Source: Proteus columbae
GTDB lineage: Bacteria > Pseudomonadota > Gammaproteobacteria > Enterobacterales > Enterobacteriaceae
Reading direction: 5' to 3'
NCBI RefSeq assembly: GCF_009914335.1
Contig: NZ_CP043925.1
Span: forward strand, 3,224,001-3,288,000
Length of the DNA: 64,000 nt
The notes under the pieces were generated by a model. It searched no databases and was not told the DNA's origin. It saw only the letters and a list, made by a program, of their open reading frames with translations. A program made the position numbers and the translations under genes. Shown here one piece after another: positions 9,527-21,864 of the stretch. The number at the start of each line of letters is the position of its first letter. Within the stretch, counting starts at the first letter, position 1.

Positions 9527-10390
9527 TTAATAGCCATCCGCATCAAGATCAGGACAAAATTCAGTGCCCGCTAAACGGTAAACTTGTGTTTCAATTTTGC
9601 CCTTCTCATCAGATGAAAGTGACATTTCCAAATAGCGCCAGCCCGGAGAAACAGTATCTAATGTAAAATTCGTACAATGAGGGCGAAACTGAATGCATGT
9701 AGAAGGCGTTGCCAACAAACGAATGCCATTCCACATTTCATCCATTTCTTGGTGAATATGGCCACAAAGCATCATTTTGACTTGAGAGTGATTTCTTAAA
9801 CGTTCTGCCAATTCTTGAGAATTTCTTAAACTGTGTTGATCTAACCATGTACACCCCGAAGGCATAGGATGATGATGCAACAAGATAATCGTATCTCTGT
9901 GCTTTTGACTTTCGAGACAACGTGTTAGCCAATCTAACTGACAATCTGATAACTCACCATGAGGAACGCCTTGAATTTGGCTATCTAATAACAGCATTTG
10001 CCAATTATCACCAATCAACACTTGTTTAGCTGACAAAATTCCTGCCTGATTTAAAGCATCAATCATTGCAGGTTGATAGTCATGATTACCCGGCAACCAA
10101 ACACAAGGAGGTGTTAGCGTTGCAATGCCATCAGCAAAATGCTGATAAGCTTCAAAGGTTTGATCTTGAACTAAATCACCTGTCGCAACAATCAAGTCAA
10201 CATCAAGACCCTGCTCTCTAATCGTATTTAATACCGCATGGTAGCTACGATAGGTATTTATACCCAGCAGAGTGTCTTCCACATTAGCAAAGAGGTGGGT
10301 GTCTGTGATTTGTAATATTCTTACGGTGTTTTTGTGTTTCACCGATAATTCAAGCTGGCTTTCCAAAAGGTTTCCTTGTTTCACTCTCAT
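9527..10390 (-). CDS. cpdA: 3',5'-cyclic-AMP phosphodiesterase CpdA
   Basis: 287 aa metallophosphoesterase that hydrolyses cAMP and so tunes CRP-dependent regulation. The metal-binding motifs are in order: DTHL, ATGDLVQD, PGNHD, LLHHHP and CGHIHQE. The N-terminus is about 10 residues longer than E. coli CpdA. The ATG at 10390 is kept because no internal start with a clear ribosome site is better. No yqiB homologue lies between this gene and nudF, unlike in E. coli. Confidence 0.93.
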   Translation of the reverse strand: MRVKQGNLLESQLELSVKHKNTVRILQITDTHLFANVEDTLLGINTYRSYHAVLNTIREQGLDVDLIVATGDLVQDQTFEAYQHFADGIATLTPPCVWLPGNHDYQPAMIDALNQAGILSAKQVLIGDNWQMLLLDSQIQGVPHGELSDCQLDWLTRCLESQKHRDTIILLHHHPMPSGCTWLDQHSLRNSQELAERLRNHSQVKMMLCGHIHQEMDEMWNGIRLLATPSTCIQFRPHCTNFTLDTVSPGWRYLEMSLSSDEKGKIETQVYRLAGTEFCPDLDADGY

Positions 10391-10592
10391 TAGCCGTTAT
10401 GTTAACGTATTTTCGTAGTAAAGATCTGCCAACCAATACACATTTCAAAAGATTAGTGAGAAATATTCTCGCTTTCAATCACGTTTTTTTCACTTCATTT
10501 TACAATTTAATTCATTTGATATCGTACACTTAGAGATAGTTACTCTACTTGATAATATTACTAAAAACATCCTTTAAAGATTGATTAATGTA

Positions 10593-11228
10593 TTAAATTA
10601 TCGACCAACGCTTTCTTAACGCAACATGATGAAGTTGTAGCCATTGAAGCGCGATAACGGATGCTGCGTTGTCAATAATCCCCTCTTCGACCCAAAGATA
10701 AGCTTGTTCTCTGCTGACAACATGAACACGAATATCTTCATTCTCACACGCTAATCCATGAACACCTTTTGCTGTTGTTGCATCAACTTCACCAACGTAA
10801 ACATGCATTCTTTCGCTCGTACCACCGGGGCTTGAAAGATAACTCACAATAGGTTCACATCGTCCAACAATAACACCCGCTTCTTCTTGGGCTTCACGTC
10901 TAACAACATCTTCTGGACTTTCTCCTGGTTCGACCATACCCGCAACCACTTCAAGTAGCCAAGGTGTATCACTGGTTTCATACGCAGGAATACGAATTTG
11001 CTCAATTAACACCACTTCATCACGTTTGGGATCGTAAGCAAGCAAAACACCTGCATTGCCTCGTTCAAAAACCTCTCGCTTAACTTCTTCACTCCATCCA
11101 CCTTCAAAAAGGCGATGTTTAAAGCGATATTCGGTCATGCGGAAAAAGCCTTTGTATAAATCTCTTTGATTGAGCAATTTCACATCTTCACGACCGTATA
11201 AAAATGGTGTATTTTCCCTTTTCTTCAT
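10593..11228 (-). CDS. nudF: ADP-ribose pyrophosphatase NudF
   Basis: 211 aa Nudix hydrolase that cleaves ADP-ribose to AMP and ribose-5-phosphate. A full Nudix box is visible: GMVEPGESPEDVVRREAQEE then AGV, matching GX5EX7REUXEEXGU. The gene is divergent from tolC across a 213-bp intergenic region, the same arrangement as in E. coli. Confidence 0.94.
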   Translation of the reverse strand: MKKRENTPFLYGREDVKLLNQRDLYKGFFRMTEYRFKHRLFEGGWSEEVKREVFERGNAGVLLAYDPKRDEVVLIEQIRIPAYETSDTPWLLEVVAGMVEPGESPEDVVRREAQEEAGVIVGRCEPIVSYLSSPGGTSERMHVYVGEVDATTAKGVHGLACENEDIRVHVVSREQAYLWVEEGIIDNAASVIALQWLQLHHVALRKRWSII

Positions 11229-11336
11229 ACAATGTTCCTTAAGTTACATTTAAGAGTCTTTTTATTGCTTACGTTTAATACAGATTTAAAGAAATTTGCC
11301 AACAATTCATGTAAAGTTAATCTAAAATAAAAGGAT

Positions 11337-11382
11337 ATGGCACAAATGGCTACCCCTAGTTAGGGAAACAATCTGCTAGAAT
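11337..11382 (+). promoter_or_regulatory. tolC promoter with candidate mar/rob/sox box
   Basis: ATGGCACAAATGGCTACCC at 11337-11355 fits the mar-box consensus AYnGCACnnWnnRYYAAAY at nearly all specified positions. An extended -10, TGCTAGAAT (TAGAAT at 11377-11382), follows about 20 bp downstream. E. coli tolC has the same GGCAC box and TGCTAGAAT element from memory. This suggests control by MarA/SoxS/Rob-type activators. Confidence 0.6.
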
Positions 11383-11441
11383 TATCCCCAATCAAGATTA
11401 ACAGAGGCAACTCAGCGAAACTGTTGCAACAAGGAATTAAA

Positions 11442-12839
11442 ATGAAAAAACTGCTCTCTCTTTTGGTCACGATGAGTTTGGCAGGATTCAGCACTGCAAG
11501 TCAGGCTGAGGATCTGCTTCAAGTTTATCAAAAAGCAAAGGACAGTAACCCTGAGTTACGCAAGTCATTAGCTGAACGAAATCAAGCTTTTGAAAAAATT
11601 AATGAAGCTCGTGGCTCATTATTACCACAATTAGGATTAGGCGCATCCGCAGATTATAAAAGTGGCTACCGCGATAATAGCAACACCGAATCCAACGCTA
11701 TTGGTGCAAGTTTAACGCTGACTCAAAGTGTGTTTAACATGGCGTTATGGCGCCAATTAAATATTCAAGAAAAAACAGCGGGCATGAGCGATGTGACTTA
11801 CCAAACAAGTCAGCAAAAACTGATTTTAGACACCGCGACCGCTTACTTTGATGTTTTGCGTGCTATCGATTCATTATCATTTATTGAAGCGCAAAAAGAA
11901 CAAGTTTACCGTCAGTTAGATCAAACAACTCAACGTTTTAACGTAGGTTTAGTGGCTATTACTGACGTACAAAATGCGCGTGCAAATTACGATAGCGTAC
12001 TGGCGCAAGAAGTGGCTGGTCGAAATCAATTAGATAATGCATTAGAAAAACTACGCCAAGTAAGTGGTATCTATTACATTAATCTAGCATCACTAAACAT
12101 CAGCCGTTTTTCAACAACTTCACCAGACTCTATTGAGAAACTGCTAAAAGATGCTGAAGAGCGTAACTTAAGTTTATTAAGCGCACGTTTAGGTCAAGAT
12201 TTAGCGCGCGAAAATATTCGTTTAGCACAATCAGGTCACTTACCAACAGTAGATTTAAATGCATCAACCGGTGTGTCCAATAGCCATAGCCACGGTAGCG
12301 CATTACCACCAGCAACAGCGGGTAATAGTCGCAATAGTTACAGTGGTCAAAATAGTATTGGTCTATCTGTTAGTATTCCTCTGTATACTGGCGGCAAAAC
12401 AAGCTCACAAGTTGAACAAGCACAATATGGTTTTACGAGTGCTAGCGAACAATTAGAATCGGTTTATCGTTCTATTGTCCAAATCGCGCGTTCTTCTTAT
12501 AACAATATTTCTGCATCAATCAGTAGCATTAAAGCGTATCAACAAGTTGTTGTTTCTGCGCAAAGTTCATTAGATGCAACTGAAGCGGGTTATCAAGTAG
12601 GTACTCGTACTATTGTTGATGTGTTGAATGCCACCACAACGCTTTATGATGCAAAACAGAAATTATCCAACGCACGTTATGACTATTTAATTAACCAATT
12701 AAATATTGAATATGCGCGTGGTACATTAAATGAAAATGACTTAATTCAGTTAAATAATGCACTAGGTGCAGAAGTTTCTACTTCACCAGATAGCATTATT
12801 CGCTCGTTAACAAGCCCTGCTCTTAACGTTGCACCTTGA
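11442..12839 (+). CDS. tolC: Outer membrane efflux and secretion channel TolC
   Basis: 465 aa trimeric outer-membrane channel-tunnel used by RND pumps and type I secretion. A Sec signal peptide ends near STASQA (MKKLLSLLVTMSLAGFSTASQA). Two internal repeats of the outer membrane efflux protein family follow, with the periplasmic alpha-helical segments. The start at 11442 has AAGGA 6-7 nt upstream; the in-frame TTG at 11424 is less likely. Confidence 0.95.
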   Translation: MKKLLSLLVTMSLAGFSTASQAEDLLQVYQKAKDSNPELRKSLAERNQAFEKINEARGSLLPQLGLGASADYKSGYRDNSNTESNAIGASLTLTQSVFNMALWRQLNIQEKTAGMSDVTYQTSQQKLILDTATAYFDVLRAIDSLSFIEAQKEQVYRQLDQTTQRFNVGLVAITDVQNARANYDSVLAQEVAGRNQLDNALEKLRQVSGIYYINLASLNISRFSTTSPDSIEKLLKDAEERNLSLLSARLGQDLARENIRLAQSGHLPTVDLNASTGVSNSHSHGSALPPATAGNSRNSYSGQNSIGLSVSIPLYTGGKTSSQVEQAQYGFTSASEQLESVYRSIVQIARSSYNNISASISSIKAYQQVVVSAQSSLDATEAGYQVGTRTIVDVLNATTTLYDAKQKLSNARYDYLINQLNIEYARGTLNENDLIQLNNALGAEVSTSPDSIIRSLTSPALNVAP

Positions 12840-12865
12840 TCGTGAATTAAGAATTTAGTCACTTA

Positions 12866-12908
12866 TAAAAAACCGCTTTCAGCGATAAACTGATAAGCGG
12901 TTTTTTTT
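12866..12908 (+). terminator. Terminator after tolC
   Basis: Stem AACCGCTT / AAGCGGTT followed by eight T. The 266 bp from here to ygiB hold no other gene that I can support. Confidence 0.85.
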
Positions 12909-13174
12909 ATGCTTCCTCTCCGCATAAGATATTGTGTTATGGCTTAAATTAAGATCTCAGCAATATCTATATTCTTGTATTAACAAATACCTTAATTACA
13001 ATTAGGTTAAAAAGAGAGGATTTACCTAATTTCATTACTCTTAACCTTATAAAGATCACAAATTTCTGGTTATCCCTGATGATTAGGCGTTTCTTATTTA
13101 TTTTCTAGACTATTTAACCTATCCTAGATTTTATTTTGAACGTTTTACCTTTTATGGATCTTATCAATATGCCA

Positions 13175-13897
13175 ATGAAACGTACCAAATCGATTAATCG
13201 TGATGCTTTCCGTAAAGCATTTCGTCCTTATCGTCTGGCGCCTGTTGCAATCGCCATCACTGCTGTATTCGCGCTTTCAGGATGTGAAGAGAGCGATGAG
13301 ACAGTTTCACTGTATATGAATGCACAAGAATGTGCTCAAGCGAATCCTTCACAAGCGGCACAGTGCGAAGACTCTTATCGCACTGCATTGCAAGAAGCAC
13401 AGCGTACAGCACCGAAATACGCAACATTAGAAGACTGTGTAGCTGAATTTGGTGATGCACAATGTACACAAACAGCGTCTATCGATGGACAGCCTGTTAG
13501 TACCGAAAATGCCAATAATTTAAGCCCAGACAGCTCACAAATGGCTCAAGCTAACTCTGGTGGTAGCTTCTTTATGCCATTAATGGCGGGTTATATGATG
13601 GGTCGCCTAATGGGTGGCGGTGCGCCAGCACAACCTCTGTTTAGTTCACGTAATCCAACAAGCCCTGCGAATGGTAAATTTGTGGACGCAACAGGCCGTA
13701 ACTATGGTCCAGCAGTTGGTGGTCGTCAAATGAACGTACCAAAAACAGCCATGACACCAAAACCATCAACAACCTCGACAGTAACTCGTGGCGGCTTTGG
13801 TAATACAGTTTCAAGACAAGCAGCGGCTCAACGTACCAGTGCAACAAATAATAACCGTAGCTCAACTGGTTCATCTTCTTATCGTTCAGGTGGTTAA
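13175..13897 (+). CDS. ygiB: YgiB family protein (DUF1190), predicted lipoprotein or membrane-anchored
   Basis: About 240 aa. The start at 13175 ([12 protein letters not shown]) is chosen by alignment with E. coli YgiB; upstream in-frame codons at 13136, 13154 and 13169 are possible. A hydrophobic segment ending FALSGCEES gives a lipobox-like LSGC. Conserved tracts [29 protein letters not shown] and VTRGGFG are diagnostic of the family. The C-terminus is Ser/Thr/Gly-rich. Function is not established. It is followed 8 bp later by ygiC, a conserved pair. Confidence 0.9.
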   Translation: MKRTKSINRDAFRKAFRPYRLAPVAIAITAVFALSGCEESDETVSLYMNAQECAQANPSQAAQCEDSYRTALQEAQRTAPKYATLEDCVAEFGDAQCTQTASIDGQPVSTENANNLSPDSSQMAQANSGGSFFMPLMAGYMMGRLMGGGAPAQPLFSSRNPTSPANGKFVDATGRNYGPAVGGRQMNVPKTAMTPKPSTTSTVTRGGFGNTVSRQAAAQRTSATNNNRSSTGSSSYRSGG

Positions 13898-13905
13898 TTA
13901 AAACC

Positions 13906-15069
13906 ATGAAACGCGAAAATATCATTGAACGCCCAGATTGGCGTGAAAAAGCCACTGAATTTGGCTTTAATTTTCATACAATGTATGGCGAGCCTTATTG
14001 GTCTGAAGATGCTTATTATCAATTCTCAATGGAAGAGGTTGAAACGTTAGAAGAAACAACAGAAGAGTTGCATCAGATGTGCTTACAGGTCGCTGATAAA
14101 GTGGCTAATAGTGAAGAGTTGCTGACTCGTTTTCAAATTCCTCGTCACTGCTGGGATTTTGTACGTGATTCATGGAAATCATCTCAACCTTCGCTCTATT
14201 CACGTCTTGATTTAGCCTATGACGGCAAAAGCCCAGCAAAACTGTTAGAAAATAATGCAGATACGCCAACGTCGCTGTATGAATCTGCTTTTTTCCAATG
14301 GATCTGGCTTGAAGATCAAGTCAACGCAGGCCGTTTACCGCAAAATGCCGATCAATTTAATAGCATTCAAGAGAAGTTAATCGATCGATTCGCAGAGCTT
14401 CGTGATCAATACGGAATGCGTTATCTGCATATGTCTTGTTGCCAAGATACTGAAGAAGATCGCGGTACGGTTCAATATTTACAAGATTGTGCTGAAGAAG
14501 CCGAAGTTACAACTGACTTTGTGTTTATTGAAGATCTAGGTCTAGGTGAACGTGGTGAGCTAACTGATCTGCAAGATCAGATAATCAGCAATATGTTTAA
14601 GCTTTACCCTTGGGAATTTATGTTCCGCGAAGACTTCTCAACTAAGTTAGCTGATGCGGGAATTCGTTGGTTGGAGCCATCTTGGAAGAGTATTATCTCG
14701 AATAAAGCATTACTGCCAATGCTTTGGGAGATGTTCCCTAATCACCCAAATCTGCTACCTGCTTATTTTTATGATGGTAAAGCACCTGATTCATTATCAC
14801 GTTATGTTATCAAGCCACTGTTTTCACGTGAAGGTGCAAATATTCGTATTGTTGAAAATGGCAAAGATATTGCTGTTGCAGATGGTCCTTATGGTGAAGA
14901 AGGCTTTATTGTTCAAGATTTTCATCCACTACCAAAATTTGGTGATAGCTATACATTAATTGGTAGTTGGTTGGTTAACGACCAATCCGCAGGTATTTGT
15001 ATTAGAGAAGATAGAGAGCTTATCACTCAAGATCTCTCACGCTTCTATCCACATATTATTTTAGATTAA
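13906..15069 (+). CDS. ygiC: YgiC, glutathionylspermidine synthase-like ATP-grasp protein
   Basis: 387 aa, matching the C-terminal synthetase domain of glutathionylspermidine synthase without the amidase domain. Conserved blocks include [37 protein letters not shown] and [13 protein letters not shown] residues near the end ([10 protein letters not shown]). It is a probable cytoplasmic peptide-amine ligase; the substrate is unknown in E. coli as well. It is in an operon with ygiB. Confidence 0.92.
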   Translation: MKRENIIERPDWREKATEFGFNFHTMYGEPYWSEDAYYQFSMEEVETLEETTEELHQMCLQVADKVANSEELLTRFQIPRHCWDFVRDSWKSSQPSLYSRLDLAYDGKSPAKLLENNADTPTSLYESAFFQWIWLEDQVNAGRLPQNADQFNSIQEKLIDRFAELRDQYGMRYLHMSCCQDTEEDRGTVQYLQDCAEEAEVTTDFVFIEDLGLGERGELTDLQDQIISNMFKLYPWEFMFREDFSTKLADAGIRWLEPSWKSIISNKALLPMLWEMFPNHPNLLPAYFYDGKAPDSLSRYVIKPLFSREGANIRIVENGKDIAVADGPYGEEGFIVQDFHPLPKFGDSYTLIGSWLVNDQSAGICIREDRELITQDLSRFYPHIILD

Positions 15070-15091
15070 TAGAAATCTTAAAATTATATTG

Positions 15092-15128
15092 AGCACCTTA
15101 TTGTTTATAAGCAGTAAGGTGTTTTTTA
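15092..15128 (+). terminator. Terminator after ygiC, shared with ccdB
   Basis: CACCTTA / TAAGGTG stem followed by TTTTTT on the plus strand, between the convergent ygiC and ccdB genes. Confidence 0.7.
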
Positions 15129-15166
15129 TTGCAAAAACCTTCTCATTTTATGATTTCAATATATGG

Positions 15167-15487
15167 CTATATTCCAGAAATAATCATATCCATAGCAGAT
15201 ACAATCGCGGTATGGATCTCTGGTTTAACACACACGATATCAACTGTTCTTAACTTATTCTTTGCTACAACGGTTATAGATTTCGTCATAACAACATATT
15301 TCTGATTATCTATTTTAATAACGGGTGTCAATATTTCTACTTGAGAATTCTTATATGATAGCTGAGTAATCGGTATAATAACCCGAGAATCAAGATCACT
15401 TAGTAGCTCATTTTGAATATCAATAAAATAAGGGTATTGTTCTTTCGATTTAAGGGATTTGTTACGATATACCGTATATTGAGACAT
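15167..15487 (-). CDS. ccdB: CcdB-family toxin (gyrase poison)
   Basis: 106 aa. Resembles CcdB of plasmid F over its whole length: N-terminal YTVYRN strand, FIDIQNELLSDLDSRVIIPI, LTPVIKIDNQKYVVMT and a C-terminal helix ending MDMIISGI (F CcdB ends NLMFWGI). CcdB traps DNA gyrase; the C-terminal Trp-Gly-Ile is important in F CcdB, and here Trp is replaced by Ser, so potency is uncertain. The start overlaps the ccdA stop by one base (TAATG). Confidence 0.85.
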   Translation of the reverse strand: MSQYTVYRNKSLKSKEQYPYFIDIQNELLSDLDSRVIIPITQLSYKNSQVEILTPVIKIDNQKYVVMTKSITVVAKNKLRTVDIVCVKPEIHTAIVSAMDMIISGI

Positions 15488-15738
15488 TAAATAACCCCAT
15501 ATTCATCGTCATCAGTAAACAACCCCATTTCTTGTTCAAATTCATTAAGAGCTTGGATGCCATTTTTGTTTTCCGCTTTCCACTGTTCTCGCTTTTTTTC
15601 ACGAATTGCATCAGATAACATTTGATCGAGTGTTGCTGATAAATTAATTCCAAGCGCTCGCGCTTCATCCACCAATTTTGCAGTTAGATACACATTAACT
15701 CCTCGTTTATCTTTTTTACTCATTGCTAATGTTTTCAT
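15487..15738 (-). CDS. ccdA: CcdA-family antitoxin
   Basis: 83 aa from the ATG at 15738, which has GGAG 8 nt upstream; the ATG at 15750 is in frame but embedded in that ribosome site. The N-terminal half is a ribbon-helix-helix-like DNA-binding region (RGVNVYLTAKLVDEARALG). The C-terminal half REQWKAENKNGIQALNEFE matches the CcdB-binding tail of F CcdA (RAERWKAENQEGM). It probably autorepresses the pair. Confidence 0.87.
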   Translation of the reverse strand: MKTLAMSKKDKRGVNVYLTAKLVDEARALGINLSATLDQMLSDAIREKKREQWKAENKNGIQALNEFEQEMGLFTDDDEYGVI

Positions 15739-16083
15739 TATAAGCTCCATTTATGCGCATCATTTATGTGCATAAGTGTAGAGCAGATAATTATCAACAT
15801 CAAACTAGAAGATATTCAAAAAAACATAATCGATTTATTTAATGAAAGATGAAAAGTATTCATTGAATAGTAATGAAGCTTATCAGAGATTTATCCAAAT
15901 AAAAATAAAATCAATATAAACAAAAGGTTAAAATCATTTATTATATCTATATAGAAAATTGGAAAGGTCAATAACGAGGGAAATATAATGAGTCGATACA
16001 TTATATTTAATATAAAAAAGGTCAAATTCCACAAAAGTGCATTTGACCTTTAGATATTATAAATTAGTTTTTATTGAACAATC
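15739..16083. other. Intergenic region upstream of ccdA
   Basis: 345 bp, AT-rich. Contains the ccdAB promoter region, including a short palindromic stretch with repeated ATGCGCATCATTTATGTGCAT half-sites near 15750-15772 that may be the CcdA operator. At its other end lies the ygiD-side terminator. No gene seen. Confidence 0.5.
16014..16053 (-). terminator. Terminator after ygiD
   Basis: Perfect 11-bp inverted repeat AAAGGTCAAAT / ATTTGACCTTT. On the minus strand it is followed by TTTTTATAT, just beyond the ygiD stop. Confidence 0.7.
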
Positions 16084-16869
16084 TTATCCAATTTGAAATG
16101 TCATCATACTGAGCGATTTATTAATGATATCATTATTTAGCAACGTTACTTTTTCACCTTCCTGTTTTAAACCTAATAGGTATAACGCGGGTAAAAAATG
16201 CTCTGCTGTTGGATGTGACAATCGTCCTTCTTCCGTTGATAAAATCGTAAAGAGCTCAGTTGGCTCTTTGTCACTTTGCAAGCTACTTTCTATTGCTTCA
16301 CTAAACGAAAGTGCCCAAGGATAAGGCGTTGCATCACTGTTTTGCCAATCCATCATTCTTAAGTTATGAACAATATTACCGCTACCAATAATTAAAACGC
16401 CTTCTTTACGTAGCTCAACTAATTTTTGACCTAATTCGTAGTGCCATTGTGCTGATTGACGCGCATCAATGCTTAATTGAACAACAGGAATATTTGCCTT
16501 GGGATACATTTTTTCAAGTATCCCCCAACTTCCATGATCTAATCCCCATTGATCCATATCGAGTTTTAATTTAATCGGATCAATAAGATCTTCAATCAGC
16601 GCTGCTAAACCTATTGAGCCTCGCGCTGGGTATTCTATTGCATACAATTCTGGTGGAAATCCATAAAAATCATGAATTGTCTTTGGTTGCGACATTGCTG
16701 TTACATAAGTTCCATCGGTATACCAATGGGCTGAAATCACTAAAATCGCTTTAGGTTGAGGAAGCGTTTCCCCTAATTTTGACCAGAGGCGAGTGTATGT
16801 ATTATCTTCTAATACATTCATTGGACTACCATGCCCAATAAACAGCGCTGGCATCATTTTTGTTTCCAT
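16084..16869 (-). CDS. ygiD: 4,5-DOPA extradiol dioxygenase family protein YgiD
   Basis: 261 aa class III extradiol ring-cleavage dioxygenase family. Predicted metal ligands appear in ALFIGHGSPMN (His), ISAHW (His), DHGSWGIL and GSGNIVHNLR (His). Plant and bacterial homologues cleave L-DOPA to betalamic-acid precursors. E. coli YgiD sits near the same genes. The native substrate is unknown. Confidence 0.9.
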   Translation of the reverse strand: METKMMPALFIGHGSPMNVLEDNTYTRLWSKLGETLPQPKAILVISAHWYTDGTYVTAMSQPKTIHDFYGFPPELYAIEYPARGSIGLAALIEDLIDPIKLKLDMDQWGLDHGSWGILEKMYPKANIPVVQLSIDARQSAQWHYELGQKLVELRKEGVLIIGSGNIVHNLRMMDWQNSDATPYPWALSFSEAIESSLQSDKEPTELFTILSTEEGRLSHPTAEHFLPALYLLGLKQEGEKVTLLNNDIINKSLSMMTFQIG

Positions 16870-16967
16870 AAACCACCTCTTATGGCGAGTGTTCTTATCA
16901 CATAAGCATACTGCCTTCTTACTTGAAATATAGTCAAAGAAGTATGAAATAGTTATTCAAAAAATAT

Positions 16968-17001
16968 GAAAAAAGCCACCTAAGTTTCCTTAAGTGGCTT
17001 G
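16968..17001 (-). terminator. Terminator after ribB
   Basis: Stem AAGCCACCTAAG / CTTAAGTGGCTT, followed on the minus strand by six T, 50 bp after the ribB stop. Confidence 0.8.
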
Positions 17002-17049
17002 ATATAAGTGTGTGTGTGTGTTTTCAGTGTCGTTTATAACATGTTAATT

Positions 17050-17703
17050 TCAGCCAGCTTTTTTCTCCTCACGAAGACGATAAGCCACTAAATCTTCAAT
17101 AGTTAAGACTGGCATATTGTGCTTTTTAGCAAAAGTGATCACTTCTGGTGCTCTTGCCATTGTGCCATCATCGTTTGTTAACTCGCATAACACTGCAACA
17201 GGTTTAAAACCGGCTAAAGTTGCTAAATCAATCGAAGCTTCAGTGTGTCCGCCACGCGTTAACACACCGCCAGGTTGAGCACGTAATGGGAATACGTGAC
17301 CTGGGCGATTTAAATCACTTGGTTTTGCATTATCAGCTGCCGCTGCACGTACTGTGGTTAAACGATCTGATGCTGAAACACCCGTTGTAACACCTTGTGC
17401 CGCTTCAATTGTTACCGTAAACGCGGTATGAAAATGACTGGTGTTATTTTCCACCATCATAGGCAAATCAAGTTGTTGACGGCGTTCTTCTGTAATGCAT
17501 AAACAAACAATGCCACTACCATGACGAATAGACATCGCCATCTGTTCTGTGGTCATAGTTTCTGCTGCGAAAACCATATCGCCTTCATTTTCACGGTTCT
17601 CGTCGTCGAGCACCATCACGCCTTTACCAGCACGAAGGGCTTCTAGAGCAAGTTCAACACGCTCAAATGGATTACCGAATTCGGAAAGTAGCGTCTGATT
17701 CAT
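17050..17703 (-). CDS. ribB: 3,4-dihydroxy-2-butanone-4-phosphate synthase RibB
   Basis: 217 aa, the usual length for stand-alone RibB. It converts ribulose-5-phosphate to the four-carbon precursor of riboflavin. Key motifs: [12 protein letters not shown] (metal and substrate acids), the RHGSGIVCL active-site loop, and [29 protein letters not shown] ribosome site precedes the ATG. An FMN riboswitch lies in its leader. Confidence 0.97.
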   Translation of the reverse strand: MNQTLLSEFGNPFERVELALEALRAGKGVMVLDDENRENEGDMVFAAETMTTEQMAMSIRHGSGIVCLCITEERRQQLDLPMMVENNTSHFHTAFTVTIEAAQGVTTGVSASDRLTTVRAAAADNAKPSDLNRPGHVFPLRAQPGGVLTRGGHTEASIDLATLAGFKPVAVLCELTNDDGTMARAPEVITFAKKHNMPVLTIEDLVAYRLREEKKAG

Positions 17704-17831
17704 GGTAAAAAAACCTCAATAATTAATGAAAGTTACCAGAATCAGGGCAGTCTTAGGAGTGGATCTCTGCTTAATAAATACACAAGCAGAAACAACAGGA
17801 ATGGATACAATAATCCTACTGATGCTATTTT

Positions 17832-17983
17832 ATTCTCTCCCATCCAGACTTTAACTGTCGGCTCCAGAATCACACTGGATCTGCTGACCTTTGCATTACA
17901 ATGGCAACACAAAGCGCTCGCGGGCTTTACCTAAGTATTTAGGTATCTACCGCCGGTGGGGACTTACACCCCGCCCTGAGATT
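17832..17983 (-). promoter_or_regulatory. FMN riboswitch (RFN element) in the ribB leader
   Basis: On the minus strand the conserved RFN blocks occur in order: CAGGGCGGGGTGTAAGTCCC, CACCGGCGGTA, AGCCCGCGAGCG, GTCAGCAGATCC, GATTCTGGAGCCGACAG and GTCTGGATGGGAGAGAA. About 130 nt separate it from the ribB start. FMN binding is expected to repress ribB. I see no obvious intrinsic terminator in the spacer, so translational control is the likelier mode. Confidence 0.95.
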
Positions 17984-18189
17984 AACGGTGAAACTATACG
18001 CTTTAAAATTATAAGAGGCAATCATCAATCGGTGACAATCTTTGTTTCATCACATTATCATTTTATGACATACGGTTATTTAACGATTTATAATAAAAAA
18101 GTAACAATAATCTTGATATCTGGTTTAATTCCCTCAGTCCTCATATTACACTTAGCCTCAGCTTTCTATTTTATTTGTGAGGACTTCCC

Positions 18190-18510
18190 ATGTTGGACCC
18201 GAAAAAACTTGAACAAGTCGCGCGCCAAATCCAAAACGTTCTGCCACAGGGCATTAAAGATTTTGGTGATGATATTGATAAAAAAATCCGCACTGTTCTA
18301 CAATCTCAATTAAACAAATTGGATTTAGTCAATCGCGAAGAGTTTGATGTACAAACTCAAGTCTTATTACGTACTCGTGAAAAACTTAATCGTTTAGAAC
18401 AACGTTTAAATGAGCTAGAAGCGGGTCTGCTTGCAAAACCTCAAGCTGAAGTTGCTCAAATTGAAGAAGTTGAAATTGTGGTAGAGGCGCAAGCTGACAA
18501 TAAAGCTTAA
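18190..18510 (+). CDS. ubiK: Ubiquinone biosynthesis accessory factor UbiK (YqiC)
   Basis: 106 aa BMFP-domain protein. The N-terminal region [15 protein letters not shown]...[13 protein letters not shown] is the family signature. A C-terminal coiled coil ([21 protein letters not shown]) drives trimerisation. It helps the UbiJ/Ubi lipid-binding complex in aerobic ubiquinone synthesis. It sits next to ribB, as in E. coli. Confidence 0.95.
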   Translation: MLDPKKLEQVARQIQNVLPQGIKDFGDDIDKKIRTVLQSQLNKLDLVNREEFDVQTQVLLRTREKLNRLEQRLNELEAGLLAKPQAEVAQIEEVEIVVEAQADNKA

Positions 18511-18551
18511 TTCGTTCACTTTATTGCTGATTTTAGTTTAGTAATAAAGCA

Positions 18552-18588
18552 AAAACCCTGTATCTCACAAAGACGCAGGGTTATTTTT
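18552..18588. terminator. Bidirectional terminator between ubiK and the phospho-glucosidase gene
   Basis: AACCCTG / CAGGGTT stem with T-rich sequence on both sides (TTATTTTTT on plus, TTTTTGC on minus), between convergent genes. Confidence 0.75.
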
Positions 18589-18612
18589 TATACATAACAA
18601 GTCAATTGATCA

Positions 18613-21563
<2,951 letters not shown>

Positions 21564-21864
21564 AAAAATATCCTCTTATTTACTGCTACTGAAATGACAC
21601 GCTTTTTAATTTATTTTTATTCTGTGAAATTAGATTAGATTCTTTTCTCTTTATTCTCTCATCTCAAATGAACTATTCGTGATCTGATTCATACTAATCT
21701 TTCACACTAAGTGATCTACTTTTTAGTTAAAAGACAGATCATTTTTTATTTTTTGATAACGTTCACATTTTAAAGGTATAAATGATTATGCTATATATCA
21801 AAAGATTAGATTCATATAGATTAAATAGAATAAGCTAATTTTTAGAATAAAAAGAGGTATAAAA
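21564..21864. promoter_or_regulatory. Divergent promoter region of the alpha-glucoside cassette
   Basis: 301 bp, AT-rich. TGATCT occurs at 21680-21685 and 21712-21717, and its inverse AGATCA at 21736-21741; the last two form an inverted pair. These are candidates for GntR operators, but the assignment is a guess from position and symmetry. Confidence 0.35.

Noticed and set aside
15990..16053. Plus-strand 21-aa ORF (MSRYIIFNIKK...) with a GAGGG site upstream
   Set aside because: It runs into the inverted repeat of the ygiD terminator and is too short to support.
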